A DNA stretch of 64,000 nucleotides from Pteria penguin (lineage: Eukaryota > Mollusca > Bivalvia > Pterioida > Pteriidae): assembly GCA_035048485.1 (NCBI GenBank), contig CM068587.1, forward strand, positions 43,833,842-43,897,841. The letters are read 5' to 3'. The translations under genes and the position numbers were made by a program. Below, piece by piece: positions 11,201 to 26,560 of the stretch. Numbering within the stretch: position 1 is the first letter of the stretch; every line of letters begins with the position of its first letter. The notes under the pieces were generated by a model that saw only the letters and a list, made by a program, of their open reading frames with translations, did no database searches and had not been told where the DNA came from.

Positions 11201-12805
11201 CATTTTTTTCGAAACAAAGGAGATTTTCCCCTTAAAAAATGTCTCTCTTTAATAAAGACCCTTACACCTTACAAACCCTGCCAAATTTGGTATCAATGGA
11301 AAGGTTTTGACGCCACCTTTCATGCGATACCACTTGTAGAATTCTATCTTTCGATACTACAGAGTTATAACCCTTTTTTATTTGTAAAGAAAGGCGATTT
11401 TCCCCTTGAAAAGACGTTTTCCTTTAATAAAGACCCTTAAACCTTACCAACCCTATCAAATTTGATATCAGTGCAAAGGTCTTGACCTCACCTTTCATGT
11501 GATACCACTTGTAGAATTCTACCTTTCGAAGCTACAGAGTTATAATCTTTTTTTATTTGTAAACAAAGGAGATTTTCCCCTTGAAAAACGTTTTTCTTTA
11601 ATAAAGATCACTAAACTTTACAAACCCTTTCAAATTTGGTATCAGTGGAAAGGTCTTGACCTCACCTTTCATGTGATACCACTTGTAGAATTCTATCTTT
11701 CGATCACACAGAGTTATAACCCTTTTTTGTTTGTAAACATTGGAGATTTTCCCCTTGAAAACACGTTTTCCTTTAATAGAGACCCTTAAACCTAACAAAC
11801 CCTATCAAATTCGGTATCAGCGGAAAGGTCTTGACCTCCCCTTCCATGTGATACCACTTGTAGAATTCTATCTTTCGATCACACAGAGATATAACCCTTT
11901 TTTATTTGTAAACAAAGGAGATTTTCCCCTTCAAAGCACGTTTTTCTTAAATAAAGACCCTTACACCCTACAAACCTTATCAAATTTGGTATCAGTATAA
12001 AGGACTTGACCTCACCTTTCATGTGATACCACGTGTAGAAATCTATCTTTGGATCACACAGAGTTATAACCCTTTTTTTATTTGTGGACAAAGGAGATTT
12101 TCCCCTTGAAACCCCGTTTTCCTTTAATAAAGACCCTTAAACGTAACAACCCCTATCAAATGCGGTATCAGTGGAAAGGTCTTGATCTCATCTTTCATGT
12201 GATAATACTTGTAAAATTCTATCTTTCGATCCGCCAGAGTTCTAACCATTTTTTTTATTTGTAAACAAAGGAGATTTTCCCCTTGAAACCCGTTGTCCTT
12301 TAATAAGCACTATTACACCCCACAAACCCTATCAAATTTGGTATCAGTGGAAAGGTGTTGACCTCACCTTTCATGTGATACCACTTGTAGAATTCTATCT
12401 TTCGATCACACAGAGTTATAACCCCTTTGTATTTGTAAACAATGGAGAACTTCCCCTTGAAGAACCGTTTTTCTTTAATAAAGACCCTTAAACCCTACAA
12501 ACCCTATGAAATTTGGTATCAGTGGAAAGGTCTTGACCTCACCTTTCATGTGATACCACTGGTAGAATTTTATCTTTTGATCCCGCAGAGTTCTAACCAT
12601 TGTTTTTCTAAACAAAGGAGATTTTCCCCTTGAAAACCCGTTTTTCTTTAATAAAGACCCTTACATCCTACAAACATTATCAAATTTGGTATCAGTGGAA
12701 AGGTCTTGACCTCAAATTTTATGTGATACCACTTTTACAATTCTATATTTCGATCACACGGAGTTATAACCCTTTTTCATTTGCAAAAAAACGGAGATTT
12801 TCCCC

Positions 12806-15620
12806 TTGAAAACCCGTTTTCTTTTAAAAAAGACCCTTAAACATAAGAAACAATATCAAATTGGGTATCAGTGGAACGGTCTTGACTTCACCTTTCATGT
12901 GATACCACTTGTAGAATTCAATCTTTCCATCACGCAGATTTATAACCCTTTTTTATTTGTAAACGAAGGAGATTTTCCCCTACCACTTGAAGAATTCTAA
13001 CCTTCGATCCCACAGATTTATACTACTTTTTTATTTGTAAACGAAGGAGATTTTCTGCTTGAAAACCCGTTTTTCTTTAATAAAGACCTTTAAACCTTAC
13101 AAACCCTATCAAATTTGATATCAGTGCAAAGGTATTGACCTCAGCTTTTATGTGATACCACTTGTAGAATTCTATCTTTCGATCCCACAGAGTTATAACC
13201 CTTTTTTCTTTGTAAACATTTGAGATTTTCCCCTTGAAAACACGTTTTCCTTGAATAGAGACCCTTAAACCTAACAAACCCTATCAAATTCGATATCAGT
13301 GGGAAGGTCTTGACCTCCCCTTTCATGTTGTACCACTTGTAGAATTCTATCTTTCGATCACACAGAGATATCTAACCCTTTTTTATTTGTAAACAAAGGA
13401 GATTTTCCCCTTGAAAACCTGTTTTTCTTTAATAAAGACCCTTACACCCTACAAACCCTATCAAATTTGGTATCAGTATAAAGGTCTTGACCTCACCTTT
13501 CATGTGATACCTCTTGTAGAATTCTATTCTTTCAATCACCCAGAGTTTTAACCATTTTTTATTCGTAAAGAAAGGAGATTTTCCCCTTGAAACCCGTTTT
13601 TCTTTAATAAAAATACCATTAGACCTTACAAACTCTATCAAATTTGGTATCAGTGGAAAGGTCTTGACCTCACCTTTCATGTGATACCACTTTTAGAATT
13701 CTATCTTTCGATCCCACAGAGTTATAGCCCTTTCTTATTTGTAAACCAAGGAGATTTTACAATTGAGAATGCGTTTTTCTTTAATAAAGACCCATAAACC
13801 TTACAAATCCTACCAAATTTGATTTCAGTGGAAATGTCTTGACCTCACCTTTCATGTGATACCACTTGTAGAAGTCTATATTTCGATCCCACAGAGGTCT
13901 AAGCATTTGTTTGTAAACAAAGGAGATTTTCCCCTTGAAACCCGTTTTTCTTTAATAAAGACCCTTACATCCTATAAACCCTATAAAATTTGGTATCAGT
14001 GGAAAGGTATTGACATCACCTTTCATGTGATACCAGTTGCAGAATTCTATCTTTCGATCACATGGAGTTATAACCCTTTTTTTATTTGTAAAGAAATGAG
14101 ATTTTCCGCTTGAAAACCCGTTTTGTTTTAATAATGACCCTTAAACCTAAGAAACAATATCAAATTTGGTATCAGTGGAAAGGTCTTGAACTCACCTTTC
14201 ATGTGATACCACTTGTAAAATTGAATCTTACGATCAGACAGAGTTATAACCCTTTTTTATTCGTAAACAAAGGAGATTTTCCCCTACCACTTGTAGAATT
14301 CTATCTTTCGATCCCACAGACTTATACCACTTTTTTATTTGTAAACAAAGGAGATTTTCTGCTTGAAAACCCGTTTTTCTTTAATAAAGTCATTTAAACC
14401 TTACAAAAACTATCAAATGTGGTATAGGTGCAAAGGTCTTGACCTCACCTTTTTTGTGATACCACTTGTAGAATTCTATCTTTCAATCCTCCAGACTTTT
14501 AACAATTTTTTTATTTGTAAACAAAGGAGATTTTCCCCTTGAAAAAAGATTTTCTTTAATAAAGCCAATTAAACCTTATAAACCCTATCAAATTTGGTAT
14601 CAGTGGAAAGGTCTTGACCTTCCCTTTCATGTGGTACCACTTGTAAAATTCTATCTTTCGATCACACAGAGATATAACCCATTTTCATTTGTAAACAAAG
14701 GAGATTTTCCCCTTGAAAACCCGTTTTTCTTTAATAAAGACCCTTACACCCTACAAACCCTATCAAATTTGGTATCGGTATAAAGGTCTTGATCTCACCT
14801 TTCATGTGATACCTCTTGGAGAATTCTATCTTTCAATCCTCCAGACTTTTAACAATTTTTTATTTGTAAAGAAAGGAGATTTTCCCCTTGAAACCCGTTT
14901 TTCTTTAATAAAAAAAGACCATTAGACCTTACAAACCCTATCAAATTTAGTAGCAGTGGAAAGGTGTTGACCTCACCTTTCATGTGATACCACTTGTAGA
15001 ATTTTATCTTTCGATCCCACAGAGTTATAGCCCTTTTTTAAATGTAAAGAACGGAGACGTTACAATTGAGAATCCGTTTTTCTTTAATAAAGACCCTTAA
15101 ACCTTACAAATCCTACCAAATTTGATATCAGTGGAAAGGTCTTGACCTCACTTTTCATGTGATACCACTTGTAGAAGTCTATATTTCGATCCCACAGAGG
15201 TCTAACCATTTTTTTTCTAAGAAAAGAGATTTCCCCCTTGAAACCCGTTTTTCTTTAATAAAGACCCTTACATCCTACAAACCCTATCAAATTTGGTATC
15301 AGTGGAAAGGTCTTGACCTCACCTTTCATGTGATACCACTTGTACAATACTATCTTTCGATCACACGGAGTTATAAACCTTTTTTATTTGTAAACAAATA
15401 AGATTTTCCCCTTGAAAACCCGTTTTGTTTTAATAAAGACCCTTAAACCTAAGAAACAATATCAAATTCGGTATCAGTGGAAAGGCATTGACCTCACCTT
15501 TTATGTGATACCACTTGTAGAATTCAATCTTTCGATCACACAGAGTTATAACCCTTTTTTTTGTAAACAAGGAGATTTTCTGCTTGAAAACACGTTTTTC
15601 TTTAATAAAGACCCTTAAAC
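12806..15620 (+). repeat. Higher-order repeat, period about 1.30 kb
   Basis: A variant monomer (ACCTAAGAAACAATATCAAA in place of the usual CCTTACAAACCCTATCAAA) recurs at about 12840, 14144 and 15446, intervals near 1303 bp. A second variant (GTAGAAGTCTATATTTCGATCC) recurs at about 13870 and 15173. A truncated unit of about 68 bp, where GATTTTCCCC joins TACCACTTG, occurs at 12981 and again at 14285. Shared positions of independent variants show that blocks of about 7.5 monomers were copied as a unit. Confidence 0.8.
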
Positions 15621-18600
15621 CGTACAAACCCTATCAAATGTGGTATCAGTGGAAAGGTCTTGACCTCACCTTTCATGTGATACCACTTGTAGAATTCTAT
15701 CTTTCGATCCCACAGAGTTATAACCCTTTTTTATTTGTAAATAAAGGAGATTTTCCCCTTGAAACCCGTTTTTCTTTAATAAAGACCCTTACACCCTACA
15801 AACCCTATCAAATTTGGTATCAGTGGAAAGGTCTTGACCTCACCTTTCATGTGATACCACTTGTAGAATTCTATCTTTCAATCCCCCAGAGCTCTAACAA
15901 TTTTTTCTATTTGTAAACAAAGGAGATTTTCCCCTTGAAACCCGTTTTTCTTTAATAAAGACCCTTACACCCTACAAACCCTAACAAATTTGGTATCAGT
16001 GGAAAGGTCTTGACCTCACCTTTCATGTGATACCACTTGTAGAATTCTATCTTTCAATCCCCCAGAGTTCTAACCATTTCTTACTTGTAAAGAAAGGAGA
16101 TTTTCCCCTTGAAATCCGTTTTTCTTTAATAAAAAGACCATTAGACCTTATAAACCCTATCAAATTTGGTATCAGTGGAAAGGTGTTGACCTCACCTTTC
16201 ATGTGATACCACTTGTAGAATTCTGTCTTTCGATCCCAGGGAGTTATAGCCCTTTTGTATGTGTAAAGAAATTAGATTTTACAATTGAAAATTGGTTTTT
16301 CTTTAATAAAGACCCTTAAACCTAAGAAACAATACCAAATTCGGTATCAGTGGAAAGGTCTTGACCTTACCTTTCATGCATTACCACTTGTAGAATTCTA
16401 TGTTTCGATCACACGGAGTTATAAGCCATTTGTATTTGTAAACAAAGGAGATTTTCCCCTTGAAAACCCGGTTTCCTTTAATAAAGACCCTTACACCTTA
16501 CAAACCCTATCAAATTCGGTATCAGTGCAAAGGTCCTGACCTCACCTTTCATGTGATATCACTTGTGGAATTCTATCTTTCCTTACTACAGAGTTATAAC
16601 CCTTTTTTATTGGTATACAAAGGAGATTTTCCCCTTGGAAACCGCTTATCCTTTAATAAAGACCCTTAAACCCAACAAACCCTATCAAATTCGGCATCAG
16701 TGGTAAGGTCTTGACCTTACCTTTCATGCATTACCACTTGTAGAATTCTATGTTTCGATCACACGGAGTTATAAGCCATTTTTATTTGTAAAGAAAGGAG
16801 ATTTTCCCCTTGAAAACCCGTTTTCCTTTAATAAAGACCCTTACACCTTACAAACCCTATCAAATTTGGTATCAGTGGAAAGGTCTTGACCTCACCTTTC
16901 ATGTGATACCACTTGTAGAATTCTATCTTTCGATCCCAGGGAGTTATAGCCCTTTTTTATGTGTAAACAATGGAGATTTTACAATTGAAAATCGGTTTTT
17001 CTTTAATAAAGACCCTTATACCTTACAAATCCTATCAAATTTGATATCAGTGGAAAGGTCTTCACCTCACCCTTCTTGTGATACCACTTGTAGAATTCTA
17101 TTTTTCGATACTACAGAGTTATAACCCTTTTTTATTTGTAAAGAAGGGAGATTTTCCCCTTGAAAACCGTTTTCCTTTAATAAAGACCCTTAAACCTTAC
17201 AAACCCTTTAAAATTTGATATCAGTGGAAGCGTCTTGACCTCACCTTTCATGCATTACCACTTGTAGAATTGTATGTTTCGATCACACGGAGTTATGTCA
17301 TTTTTATTTGTAAACAAAGGAGATTTTCCCCCTTGAAAACGAGGTTTCCTTTAATAAGGACCCTTACTCCTTACAAACCCTATCAAATTCGGTTTTAGTG
17401 CAAAGGTCCTGACCTCACCTTTCATGTGATACCACTTGTGGAATTCTATCTTTCCTTACTACAGAGTTATAACCCTTTTTTATTTGTATACAAAGGAGAT
17501 TTTCCCCTTGAAAACCGCTTATCATTTAATAAAGACCCTTAAACCCAACAAACCCTATTAAATTTGGTATCAGTGCAAAGGTCTTGACCTCACCTTTCAT
17601 GTGATACCACTTGTGGAATTCTATCTTTCCTTACTACAGAGTTATAACTCTTTTTTATTTGTATACAAAGGAGATTTTCCCCTTGAAAAACGTTTTCCTT
17701 TAATAAAGACCCTTAAACCCAACAAACCCTATCAAATTTGCTATCAGTGGAAAGGTCTTGACCTCACCTTTCATGTGATACCACTTGTAGAATTCTATCT
17801 TTGGATCACACAGAGTTATAACCCTTTTTTATTTGTAAACAAAGGAGATTTTGCCATTGAAAACCCGTTTTTCTTTAATAAAGACCCTTACACCTTACAA
17901 ACCCTATCAAATTTGGTATCAGTGGAGAAGTCATGACGTCACCTTTCATGTAATACCACTTGTAGAATTCTATCTTTGGATCACACAGAGTTATAACCCT
18001 TTTTTATTTGTAAACAAAGGAGATTTTCCCTTGAAACCCGTTCTTCTTTAATAAAGACCCTTGAACCTTACAAATCCTATCAAATTTGGTATCAGTGGAA
18101 AGGTCTTGACCTCACCTTTCATGTGATACCACTTGTAGAATTCTATCTTTCGGTCCCACAGAGTGATAACCCTTTTTTATTTGTAAACAAATGAGATTTT
18201 CTCCTTGAAAACCGTTTTTCCTTTAATAAAGACCCTTAAACCCAACAAACCCTATCAAATTCGGCATCAGAGGAAAGGTCTTGACCTTACCTTTCATGCA
18301 TTACGACTTGTAGAATAGTATGTTTCGATCACACGGAGTTATAAGCCATTTTTATTTGTAAACAATGGAGATTTTCCCCTTGAAAACCCGTTTTCCTTTA
18401 ATAAAGACCCTTACAGCTTACAAACCCTATCAAATTTGGTATCAGTGCAAAGGTGTTGATCTCACCTTTCATGTGATAGCACTTGAAGAATTCTATCTTT
18501 CGATCCCAGGGAGTTATAACCCTTTTTTATTCGTAAAGAAAGGAGATTTTCCCCTTGAAACCCGTTTTCCTTTAATAAAGACCCTTAAACCTAAGAAACA

Positions 18601-21600
18601 ATATCAAATTCGGTATCAGTGGAAGGGTCTTGACCTCACCTTTCATGCATTACCACTTGTAGAATTGTATGTTTCGATCACACGGAGTTATAAGTCATTT
18701 TTATTTGTAAACAAAGGAGATTTTCCCCTTGAAAACGAGGTTTCCTTTAATAAAGACCCTTACTCATTACAAACCCTATCAAATTCGGTATCAGTGCAAA
18801 GGTCTTGACCTCACCTTTCATGTGATACCACGTGTGGAATTCTATCTTTCGTTTCTACAGAGTTATAACTCTTTTTTATTTGCAAAGAAAGGAGATTTAC
18901 CCCTGAATCCCGTTTTTCTTTAATAAAGACCCTTAAACCCTACAAACCGTATCAAATTTGGTATAAGTGGAAAGGTCCTGCTCTCACCTTTCATGTGATA
19001 TCACTTGTAGAATTCTATCTTTCGATCCGACAGAGTTGTAACCCTTTGTTTTATGTAAGGAAATGGGATTTTCCCCTTGAAAACCCTTTTTCCTTCAATA
19101 AAGACCCTTAAACCCAACAAACCCTATCAAATTCGGTATCAGTGGAAAGGTCTTGACCTCACCTTTCATGTGATACCACTTGTAGAATTCTATCTTTCGT
19201 TCCTACAGAGTTCGAACTCTTTTTTATTTGCAAACAAAGGAGATTTACCCCTGAGTCCCGTTTTTCTTTAATAAAGACCCTTAAACCCTACAAACCGTAT
19301 CAAATTTGGTATAAGTGGAAAGGTCCTGCCCTCACCTTTCATGTGATACCACTTGTAGAATTCTATCTTTCGATCCGACAGAGTTGTAACCCTTTGTTTT
19401 TTGTAAACAAATGAGATTTTCCCCTTGAAAACCCTTTTTTCTTTAAGACCCTTAAACCTTTCAAACCCTATCAAATTTGGTATCAGTAGAAAGGTCTTGA
19501 CCTCACCCTTCATGTGATACCACTTGTAGAGTTCTATCTTTCGATCACAAACAGTTATAACCCTTTTTTATTTGTAAACAAAGGAAATTTTCCCCTTGAA
19601 AACCCGTTTTTCTTTAATAAAGACCCTTAAACCCTACAAACCCTATCAAATTTGGTATCAGTGGAAAGGTGTTGACCTCACCTTTCATGTGATACCACTT
19701 GTAGAATTCTATCTTTCGATCACACAGAGTTATAACCCTTTTTTATTTGTAAACAGAGGAAACTTTCCCTTTGAAAAGCCGTTTTTCTTTAGTGAAGACC
19801 CTTAAACCTTACAAACCGTATAAAATTTTGTATCAGTGGAAAGGTCTTGACCTCACTTTTTAAGTGATACCTTTTATAGAATTCTCTCTTTCGATCACAC
19901 AGAGTTATAATCCATTTTTTTTGTAAAAAAAAGGAGATTTTCCCTTGAAACCCGTTTTTCTTTAATAAAGACCCTTAAACCCTACGAACCTTATCAAATT
20001 TGGTATCAGTGGAAAGCTCTTAACCTCACCTTTCATGTGATACCACTTGTAGAATTCTATCTTTCGACACTACGGAGTTATAACCCATTTTTATTTGTAA
20101 ACAAAGGAGATTTTCCCTTTGAAACCCGTTTTTCTTTAATAAAGGTCCTGACCTCACCTTTCATGTGATACCAATTGTAGAATTCTATTTTTCGATCCCA
20201 CAGAGTTATGACCCTTTTTTATTTGTAAACAAAGGAAATTTTCCCTTTGAAAACGCTTTTCTCTTTAATAAAGACCCTTAAACCCTACAAACCCTATCAA
20301 ATTTGGTATCAGTGGAAAGGTCTTGACCTCACCTTTCATGTGATACCACTTGCAGAATTCTATCTTTCGATCCCACAGAGTTATAACCCTTTTTTATTTG
20401 TAAACAAAGGAGATTTTCCCCTTGAAAACCCGTTTTCCTTTACTAAAGACCCCTAATCCCTACAAACCCTATTAAATTTGGTATCAGTGCAAAGGTCTTG
20501 ACTTCACATTTCATGTGATACCACTTGTAGAATTGTATCTTTCGATCCCACAGATTTATAAACCTTTTTTATTTGTAAACAAATGACGTTTTCCCCTTGA
20601 AAACCCTTTTCTTTAATAAAGACCCCTAAACCCTACAAACCCTATCAAATTCGTTATCAGTGGAAAGCTCTTGACCTCACCTTTCATGTGATACCACTTG
20701 TAGAATTCTATCTTTCGACACTACGGAGTTATAACCCTTTTTCATTTCTAAACAAAGGAGATTTTCCCTTTGAAATCCGATTTTCTTTAATAAAGACCCT
20801 TAAACCCTACAAACCCTTTAAAATTTTGTATCAGTGGAAAGGTCTTGACCTCACCTTTCATGTGATACCAATTGTAGAATTCTATCTTTCGATCACACAG
20901 AGTTATAACCCTTTTTTATTTGTAAACAAAGGAGATTTTGCCATTGAAAACCCGTTTTTCTTTAATAAAGACCCTTAAACCTTTTAAACCCTATCAAATT
21001 TGCCATCAGTGGAAAGGTCTTGACCTCACCTTTCATGTGATACCACTTGTAGAATTCTATCTTTCGATCCCACAGAGTTATAACCATTTTTAATTTGTAA
21101 ACAGAGGTGACTTTCCGTTTGAAAACACGTTTTTCTTTAATGAAGACCCTTAAACCTTACAAACCCTACCAAATTTGGTATCAGTGGAAAGCTCTTGACA
21201 TCACCTTTCATGTGATACCACTTGTAGAATTCTATCTTTCGATCACACAGAGTTCTAACCATTTGTTTTTACGTAAACAAAGGAAATTTTCCCCGTGAAA
21301 CCCGTTTTTCTTTAATAAAGACCCCTAAACCCTACAAACCCTATCATATTTGGTATCAGTGGAAAGTTCCTGACTTCACCTTTCATGTGATACCACTTGT
21401 AGAATTCTATCTTTCGATCACACAGAGTTATAATCCTTTTTTATTTGTAAACAAAGGAGATTTTTCCCTTGAAAACCGTTTTCCTTTAATAAAGACCCCG
21501 AAACCTTACAAACCCTATCAAATTCGGTGTCAGTGGAAAGGTGTTGACCTCACCTTTCATGTGATACCACTTGTAGAATTCTATCTTTCGATCAGACAGA

Positions 21601-21929
21601 GTTATAACCCTTTTTTATTTGTAAACAATGGAGATTTCCCCCTTGAAAACCCGCTTTTCTTTAATAAAGACCCTTAAACCTTACAAAGTCTATCAAATTT
21701 AGTATCAGTGGAAAGGTCTTGACCTCACCTTTCATGTGATACCACATGTAGAATTCTATCTTTCGATCCCATAGAGTGATAATCCTTTTTTATTTGTAAA
21801 CAAAGGAGATTTTCCCCTTGAAAACCGTTTTTCCTTTAATAAAGACCCTTAAACCTTACCAACCCTATCAAATTTGGTATCAGTGGAAAGGTCTTGACCT
21901 CACCTTTCATGTGATACCACTTGTAGAAT

Positions 21930-24900
21930 GCTATCTTTGGATCACACAGATTTATAACCCTTTTTTTATTTGTAAACAAAGAGATTTTCCGTTTGAAAAC
22001 GCGTTTTTCTTTAATAAAGAGCCTTACACCGTACAAACCCTTTCACATTTAGTATCAGTGGAAAGGTTTTGAGGTCATCTTTCATGTGATACCACTTGCA
22101 GAATGCTATCTTTTGATCACACAGAGTTATAACCCTTTTTATTTGTAAACAAAGGAGATTTTCCCCTTAAAAACACCTTTTTCTATAATAAAGACCCTTA
22201 AAACATTACAAACTCTATCAAATTTGTTATCAGTGGAAAGGTCTTGACCTCACCTTTCATGTGATACCACTTGTAGAATTCTATCTTTCGATCACACAGT
22301 GGTATCAGTGGAAAGGTCTTGACCTTACCTATCATGTGATACCAGTTGTAGAATTCTATCTTTCGATCACAGAGAGTTATAACCATTTTTTATTTGTAAA
22401 CAAAGGAGATTTTCCCCTTTAAAACGCGTTTTTCTTTAATAAAGACCCTTAAACCTTAAAAACCCTATCAAATTTTGAATCAGTGGAAAGGTCTTGACGT
22501 CATCTTTCATGTGATATCAATTGTAGAATTCTATCTTTCGATCCCACAGAGTTATAATCCTTTTTTATTTGTAAACATAGGAGATTTTCCCTTTGAAACC
22601 CGTTTTTCGTTCATAAAGACCCTAAAACCTTACAAATCGTATCGAATTCGGTATCGGTGCAAAGGTCTTTACCTCACCTTTCATGTGATATCACTTGTAG
22701 AATTCTATACTTCGATCCTACAGAGTTATAACCCTTTTTTATTTGTAAACAAAGGAGGTTTTCCCTTTGAAACCCGTTTTTCCTTAATAAAGACCTTTAA
22801 ACCTAACAAACCCTATCAAATTTGGTATCAGTGGAAAGGTCTTGACCTCACCTTTCATGTGATACCACTTGTAGAATTCTATCTTTCGATCATACAGAGT
22901 TATAACCCTTTTTTATTTGTAAACAAAGGAGGTTTTCCCTTTGAAACCCGTTTTTTTAGAATAAAGACCCTTAAACCTTACATACCCAATCAAATTTGGT
23001 ATCAGTGGAAAGGTATGGACATCACCTTTCATGTGATATCATTTGTAGAATTCTATCTTTCGATCACACAGAGTTATAACCCTTTTTTATTTGTAAACAA
23101 AGAGATTTCCCCTTGAAAACGCGTTTTTCTTTAATAAAGACCCTTAAACCTTAGAAACCCAATCAAGTTTAGTATCAGTGGAATGGTTTTGACCTCGCCT
23201 TTCATGTGATACCACTTGTAGAATTCTATCTTTCGATCAGACAGAGTTATAACCCTTTTTTATTTGTAAACAATGGAGATTTCCCCTTGAAACCCGCTTT
23301 TCTTTAATAAAGACCCTTAAACCTTACAAAGTCTATCAAATTTAGTATCAGTGGAAAGGTCTTGACCTCACCTTTCATGTGATACCACTTGTAGAATGCT
23401 ATCTTTGGATCACACAGATTTATAACCCTTTTTTTATTTGTAAACAAAGAGATTTTCCGTTTGAAAACGCGTTTTTCTTTAATAAAGAGCCTTACACCGT
23501 ACAAACCCTTTCACATTTAGTATCAGTGGAAAGGTTTTGAGGTCGTCTTTCATGTGATACCACTTGCAGAATGCTATCTTTTGATCACACAGAGTTATAA
23601 CCCTTTTTATTTGTAAACAAAGGAGATTTTCCCCTTAAAAACACCTTTTTCTATAATAAAGACCATTAAACATTACAAACTCTATCAAATTTGTTATCAG
23701 TGGAAAGGTCTTGACCTCACCTTTCATGTGATACCACTTGTAGAATTCTATCTTTCGAACACACAGAATTATAACCCTTTTTTATTTGTAAACAAAGAGA
23801 TTTTCCCTTTTAAAACCCGTTTTTCTTTAATAAAGACCCTTAAACCTAACAAGCCCTATCAAACTCGGTATCAGTGGAAAGGTCTTGACCTGACCTTTCA
23901 TGTGATACCACTTGTAGAATTCTATCTTTCGATCACAGAGAGTTATAACCATTTTTTATTTGTAAACAAAGGAGATTTTCCCCTTTAAAACGCGTTTTTC
24001 TTTAATAAAGACCCTTAAACCTTAAAAACCCTATCAAATTTTGAATCAGTGGAAAGGTCTTGACGTCATCTTTCATGTGATATCAATTGTAGAATTCTAT
24101 CTTTCGATCCCACAGAGTTATAATCCTTTTTTATTTGTAAACATAGGAGATTTTCCCTTTGAAACCCGTTTTTCGTTCATAAAGACCCTAAAACCTTACA
24201 AATCGTATCGAATTCGGTATCGGTGCAAAGGTCTTTACCTCACCTTTCATGTGATATCACTTGTAGAATTCTATACTTCGATCCTACAGAGTTATAACCC
24301 TTTTTTATTTGTAAACAAAGGAGGTTTTCCCTTTGAAACCCGTTTTTCCTTAATAAAGACCTTTAAACCTAACAAACCCTATCAAATTTGGTATCAGTGG
24401 AAAGGTCTTGACCTCACCTTTCATGTGATACCACTTGTAGAATTCTATCTTTCGATCATACAGAGTTATAACCCTTTTTTATTTGTAAACAAAGGAGGTT
24501 TTCCCTTTGAAACCCGTTTTTTTATAATAAAGACCCTTAAACCTTACATACCCAATCAAATTTGGTATCAGTGGAAAGGTATGGACATCACCTTTCATGT
24601 GATATCATTTGTAGAATTCTATCTTTCGATCACACAGAGTTATAACCCTTTTTTATTTGTAAACAAAGAGATTTCCCCTTGAAAACGCGTTTTTCTTTAA
24701 TAAAGACCCTTAAACCTTAGAAACCCAATCAAGTTTAGTCTCAGTGGAATGGTTTTGACCTCGCTTTTCATGTGATACCACTTGTAGAATTCTATCTTTC
24801 GATCAGACAGAGTTATAACCCTTTTTTATTTGTAAACAATGGAGATTTCCCCCTTGAAAACCCGCTTTTCTTTAATAAAGACCCTTGAACCTTACAAAGT

Positions 24901-26560
24901 CTATCAAATTTAGTATCAGTGGAAAGGTCTTGACCTCACCTTTCATGTGATACCACTTGTAGAATGCTATCTTTGGATCACACAGATTTATAACCCTTTT
25001 TTTGTTTGTAAACAAAGAGATTTTCCGTTTGAAAACGCGTTTTTCTTTAATAAAGAGCCTTACACCGTACAAACCCTTTCACATTTAGTATCAGTGGAAA
25101 GGTTTTGAGGTCGTCTTTCATGTGATACCACTTGCAGAATGCTATCTTTTGATCACACAGAGTTATAACCCTTTTTATTTGTAAACAAAGGAGATTTTCC
25201 CCTTAAAAACACCTTTTTCTATAATAAAGACCATTAAACATTACAAACTCTATCAAATTTGTTATCAGTGGAAAGGTCTTGACCTCACCTTTCATGTGAT
25301 ACCACTTGTAGAATTCTATCTTTCGATCACACAGAATTATAACCCTTTTTTATTTGTAAACAAAGGAGATTTACCCCTTGAAACCCGTTTTTCTTTAATA
25401 AAGACCCTTAAACCTTACAAACCCGATCACAGTTGGTATCAGTGGAAAGGTCTTTACCTCACCTTTCATGTGATACCACTTGTAGAATTCTATATTTCGA
25501 TCTCACAGAGTTATAACCATTTTTTTATTTGTAAACAAAGGAGATTTTCCCCTTTAAAACGCGTTTTTCTTTAATAAAGACCCTTAAACCTTAAAAACCC
25601 TATCAAATTTTGAATCAGTGGAAAGGTCTTGACGTCATCTTTCATGTGATATCAATTGTAGAATTCTATCTTTCGATCCCACAGAGTTATAATCCTTTTT
25701 TATTTGTAAACATAGGAGATTTTCCCTTTGAAACCCGTTTTTCGTTCATAAAGACCCTAAAACCTTACAAATCGTATCGAATTCGGTATCGGTGCAAAGG
25801 TCTTTACCTCACCTTTCATGTGATATCACTTGTAGAATTCTATACTTCGATCCTACAGAGTTATAACCCTTTTTTATTTGTAAACAAAGGAGGTTTTCCC
25901 TTTGAAACCCGTTTTTCCTTAATAAAGACCTTTAAACCTAACAAACCCTATCAAATTTGGTATCAGTGGAAAGGTCTTGACCTCACCTTTCATGTGATAC
26001 CACTTGTAGAATTCTATCTTTCGATCATACAGAGTTATAACCCTTTTTTATTTGTAAACAAAGGAGGTTTTCCCCTTGAAACCCGTTTTTCTTTAATAAA
26101 GACCCTTAAACCTTACATACCCAATCAAATTTGGTATCAGTGGAAAGGTATGGACATCACCTTTCATGTGATATCATTTGTAGAATTCTATCTTTCGATC
26201 ACACAGAGTTATAACCCTTTTTTATTTGTAAACAAAGAGATTTCCCCTTGAAAACGCGTTTTTCTTTAATAAAGACCCTTAAACCTTAGAAACCCAATCA
26301 AGTTTAGTATCAGTGGAATGGTTTTGACCTCGCCTTTCATGTGATACCACTTGTAGAATTCTATCTTTCGATCAGACAGAGTTATAACCCTTTTTTATTT
26401 GTAAACAATGGAGATTTCCCCCTTGAAAACCCGCTTTTCTTTAATAAAGACCCTTAAACCTTACAAACTCTATCAAATTTAGTATCAGTGGAAAGGTCTT
26501 CACCTCAACTTTCATGTGATACCACTTGTAGAATTCTATCTTTGGATCACACAGAGTTAT
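21930..26560 (+). repeat. Higher-order repeat, three copies of about 1.57 kb
   Basis: A nine-monomer block is present three times. The diagnostic monomer pair (TTTTGAATCAGTGG...TGACGTCATC, then AATCGTATCGAATTCGGTATC) begins at about 22466, 24032 and 25601, intervals of 1566 and 1569 bp. The variant GAATGCTATCTTTGGATC recurs at about 21926, 23394 and 24963. The first copy is about 98 bp shorter because of a deletion at 22299, where CACACAG joins TGGTATCAG. Copies two and three are nearly identical over long stretches, so the duplication is recent. Confidence 0.9.
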
